From UBA1141 sp963665155 (GTDB taxonomy: Bacteria > Chloroflexota > Dehalococcoidia > Lucifugimonadales > UBA3495): DNA of 64,000 bases. The position numbers and the translations under genes were made by a program. Positions 63,557-64,000 of this stretch are shown piece after piece; the stretch's first letter is position 1; the number at the start of each line of letters is the position of its first letter. A model generated the notes under the pieces. The model ran no database searches. It saw nothing but the letters and a program-made list of their open reading frames with translations, and was not told where the DNA came from. The stretch lies in contig CAXXFI010000002.1 in NCBI GenBank assembly GCA_963665155.2, positions 1,054,001-1,118,000 on the forward strand, given 5' to 3'.

Positions 63557-64000
63557 CTACCTTTCCTGGGAATCTAGGAGGCGCTTCACGGTAGCATAGC
63601 CGATGCCCAGTTCTCGGGCCGCCTGCCGTCTTGAGATACCTCCTGGCCCGATGCGCTCTACTACTTTGGCGAAATTATGCTCGAACTCGGGCCGTTCATT
63701 CACCCGGGGCCGACCGATGCGCTTGCCTTGCCGCCGCGCCTGCTCCATCCCCGCTCCCACCAGGTCCCGGTGGACCTGTTTCCTAGCGGGATCCTCATAC
63801 CAAATGATTTCGCCAGATAGGGGCCCTGGAAGCACCGGGGCTCTGACACGTTCCTGGGGCCTCCAGTCCGTCGGGTCCGGGTCTGGAAATGCCACCACCA
63901 CCGAACCTGCTACGACCTGTGCCCGTAGTTCGGCTGCTAGAGGCGGCGCTTCCTGAGGAGTCAGGATCTGCTCCCTATGCCGTATCAGTAGACGACCATC
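63557..64000 (-). CDS. recombinase-like helix-turn-helix protein (partial at window end)
   Basis: Open on the minus strand from 63557 through the window end; the N-terminus lies outside. The visible C-terminal part has QARRQGKRIGRPRV and ISRRQAARELGIGYATVKRLLDS, the DNA-binding hinge and HTH of serine resolvases/invertases. The part upstream does not show the catalytic domain, so it may be divergent or belong to another HTH family. Confidence 0.65.
   Translation of the reverse strand, partial: DGRLLIRHREQILTPQEAPPLAAELRAQVVAGSVVVAFPDPDPTDWRPQERVRAPVLPGPLSGEIIWYEDPARKQVHRDLVGAGMEQARRQGKRIGRPRVNERPEFEHNFAKVVERIGPGGISRRQAARELGIGYATVKRLLDSQER

Noticed and set aside
1..64000. CRISPR arrays, tRNA or rRNA genes
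   Set aside because: No regular spaced repeats, T-loop signatures or rRNA sequence noticed. The tandem arrays lack spacers.

Overview
The window looks like a chromosomal segment of an uncultured Chloroflexota bacterium, probably of the Dehalococcoidia/SAR202 type. This is an inference from gene content: several flavin-dependent (luciferase-like) monooxygenases, paralogous short-chain dehydrogenases, MaoC hydratases, NIPSNAP proteins, a form-II CO/xanthine dehydrogenase-type operon, a nickel superoxide dismutase and a Chloroflexota/Actinobacteria-type VLRF1 release factor. GC content is moderately high. No rRNA, tRNA or CRISPR array was recognised.

Layout. 1-1.0 kb: two abutting miniature elements that use CTAG targets, then a leftward Ni-SOD gene (sodN). 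1.6-8.9 kb: ilvD, then tldD, a small ORF, a retropepsin-like protease and a tldE-like gene, then an enoyl-CoA hydratase. 9-14.1 kb: a TPR membrane protein converging on a leftward operon of a VLRF1-type peptidyl-tRNA hydrolase and MutS2. The mutS2 gene is split by a 17-bp unit in a 15-bp coding minisatellite. 14.3-20.8 kb: DinB-like, NIPSNAP, class II aldolase and NTF2-like genes, a ferritin-like/VIT1 iron transporter fusion and an alpha/beta hydrolase. 21-30 kb: ribosomal protein L25, a DUF3800 protein, lysS-serS, a polysaccharide deacetylase, a three-gene nitrile hydratase/thiocyanate hydrolase-like cluster whose metal-binding subunit has lost its metal-claw segment, and an M20 peptidase. 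30.3-35.1 kb: surE and a coxS-coxL-coxM operon with a His-rich tail on coxM. 35.5-40.2 kb: a lysA fragment, a kelch lipoprotein gene interrupted by a second copy of the 171-bp element, a GlcG-like haem-binding protein and intact lysA. 40.3-48.9 kb: a nuclease-like protein, a toxin-antitoxin pair, holB-PSP1, HNH nuclease, CvpA, PAP2, cmk-plsC and a dGTPase-like gene. 49.4-58.9 kb: an accessory catabolic block (two flavin monooxygenases, two SDRs, lipocalin-like, two MaoC hydratases, a carboxymuconolactone decarboxylase-like protein, a hydrolase, an HPP membrane protein and a NIPSNAP protein). 59.3-64 kb: a small secreted peptide with a broken start, a monooxygenase-like protein, a duplicated-domain dCTP deaminase with a terminator in its leader, a B12-binding protein with a cysteine-less radical-SAM-like region, and the end of a recombinase-like gene.

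How the genes work together. The most coherent unit is VLRF1-mutS2. MutS2 of Bacillus splits collided ribosomes, and VLRF1 domains release nascent chains from tRNA, so the pair could form a compact ribosome-rescue module. The 49-57 kb block reads as oxidation of organic acids or ketones followed by beta-oxidation-like steps.

A recurrent feature of this DNA is short-unit sequence instability: coding minisatellites in mutS2, surE and coxM, tandem repeats of 10, 16 and 42 bp between genes, and several palindromic miniature elements. Several genes are altered: mutS2, the nitrile hydratase alpha gene, the kelch gene and the small secreted peptide are broken, and cmk lacks an ordinary start codon. 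Each case could be real biology or an assembly/sequencing error, and I cannot tell which from one sequence.
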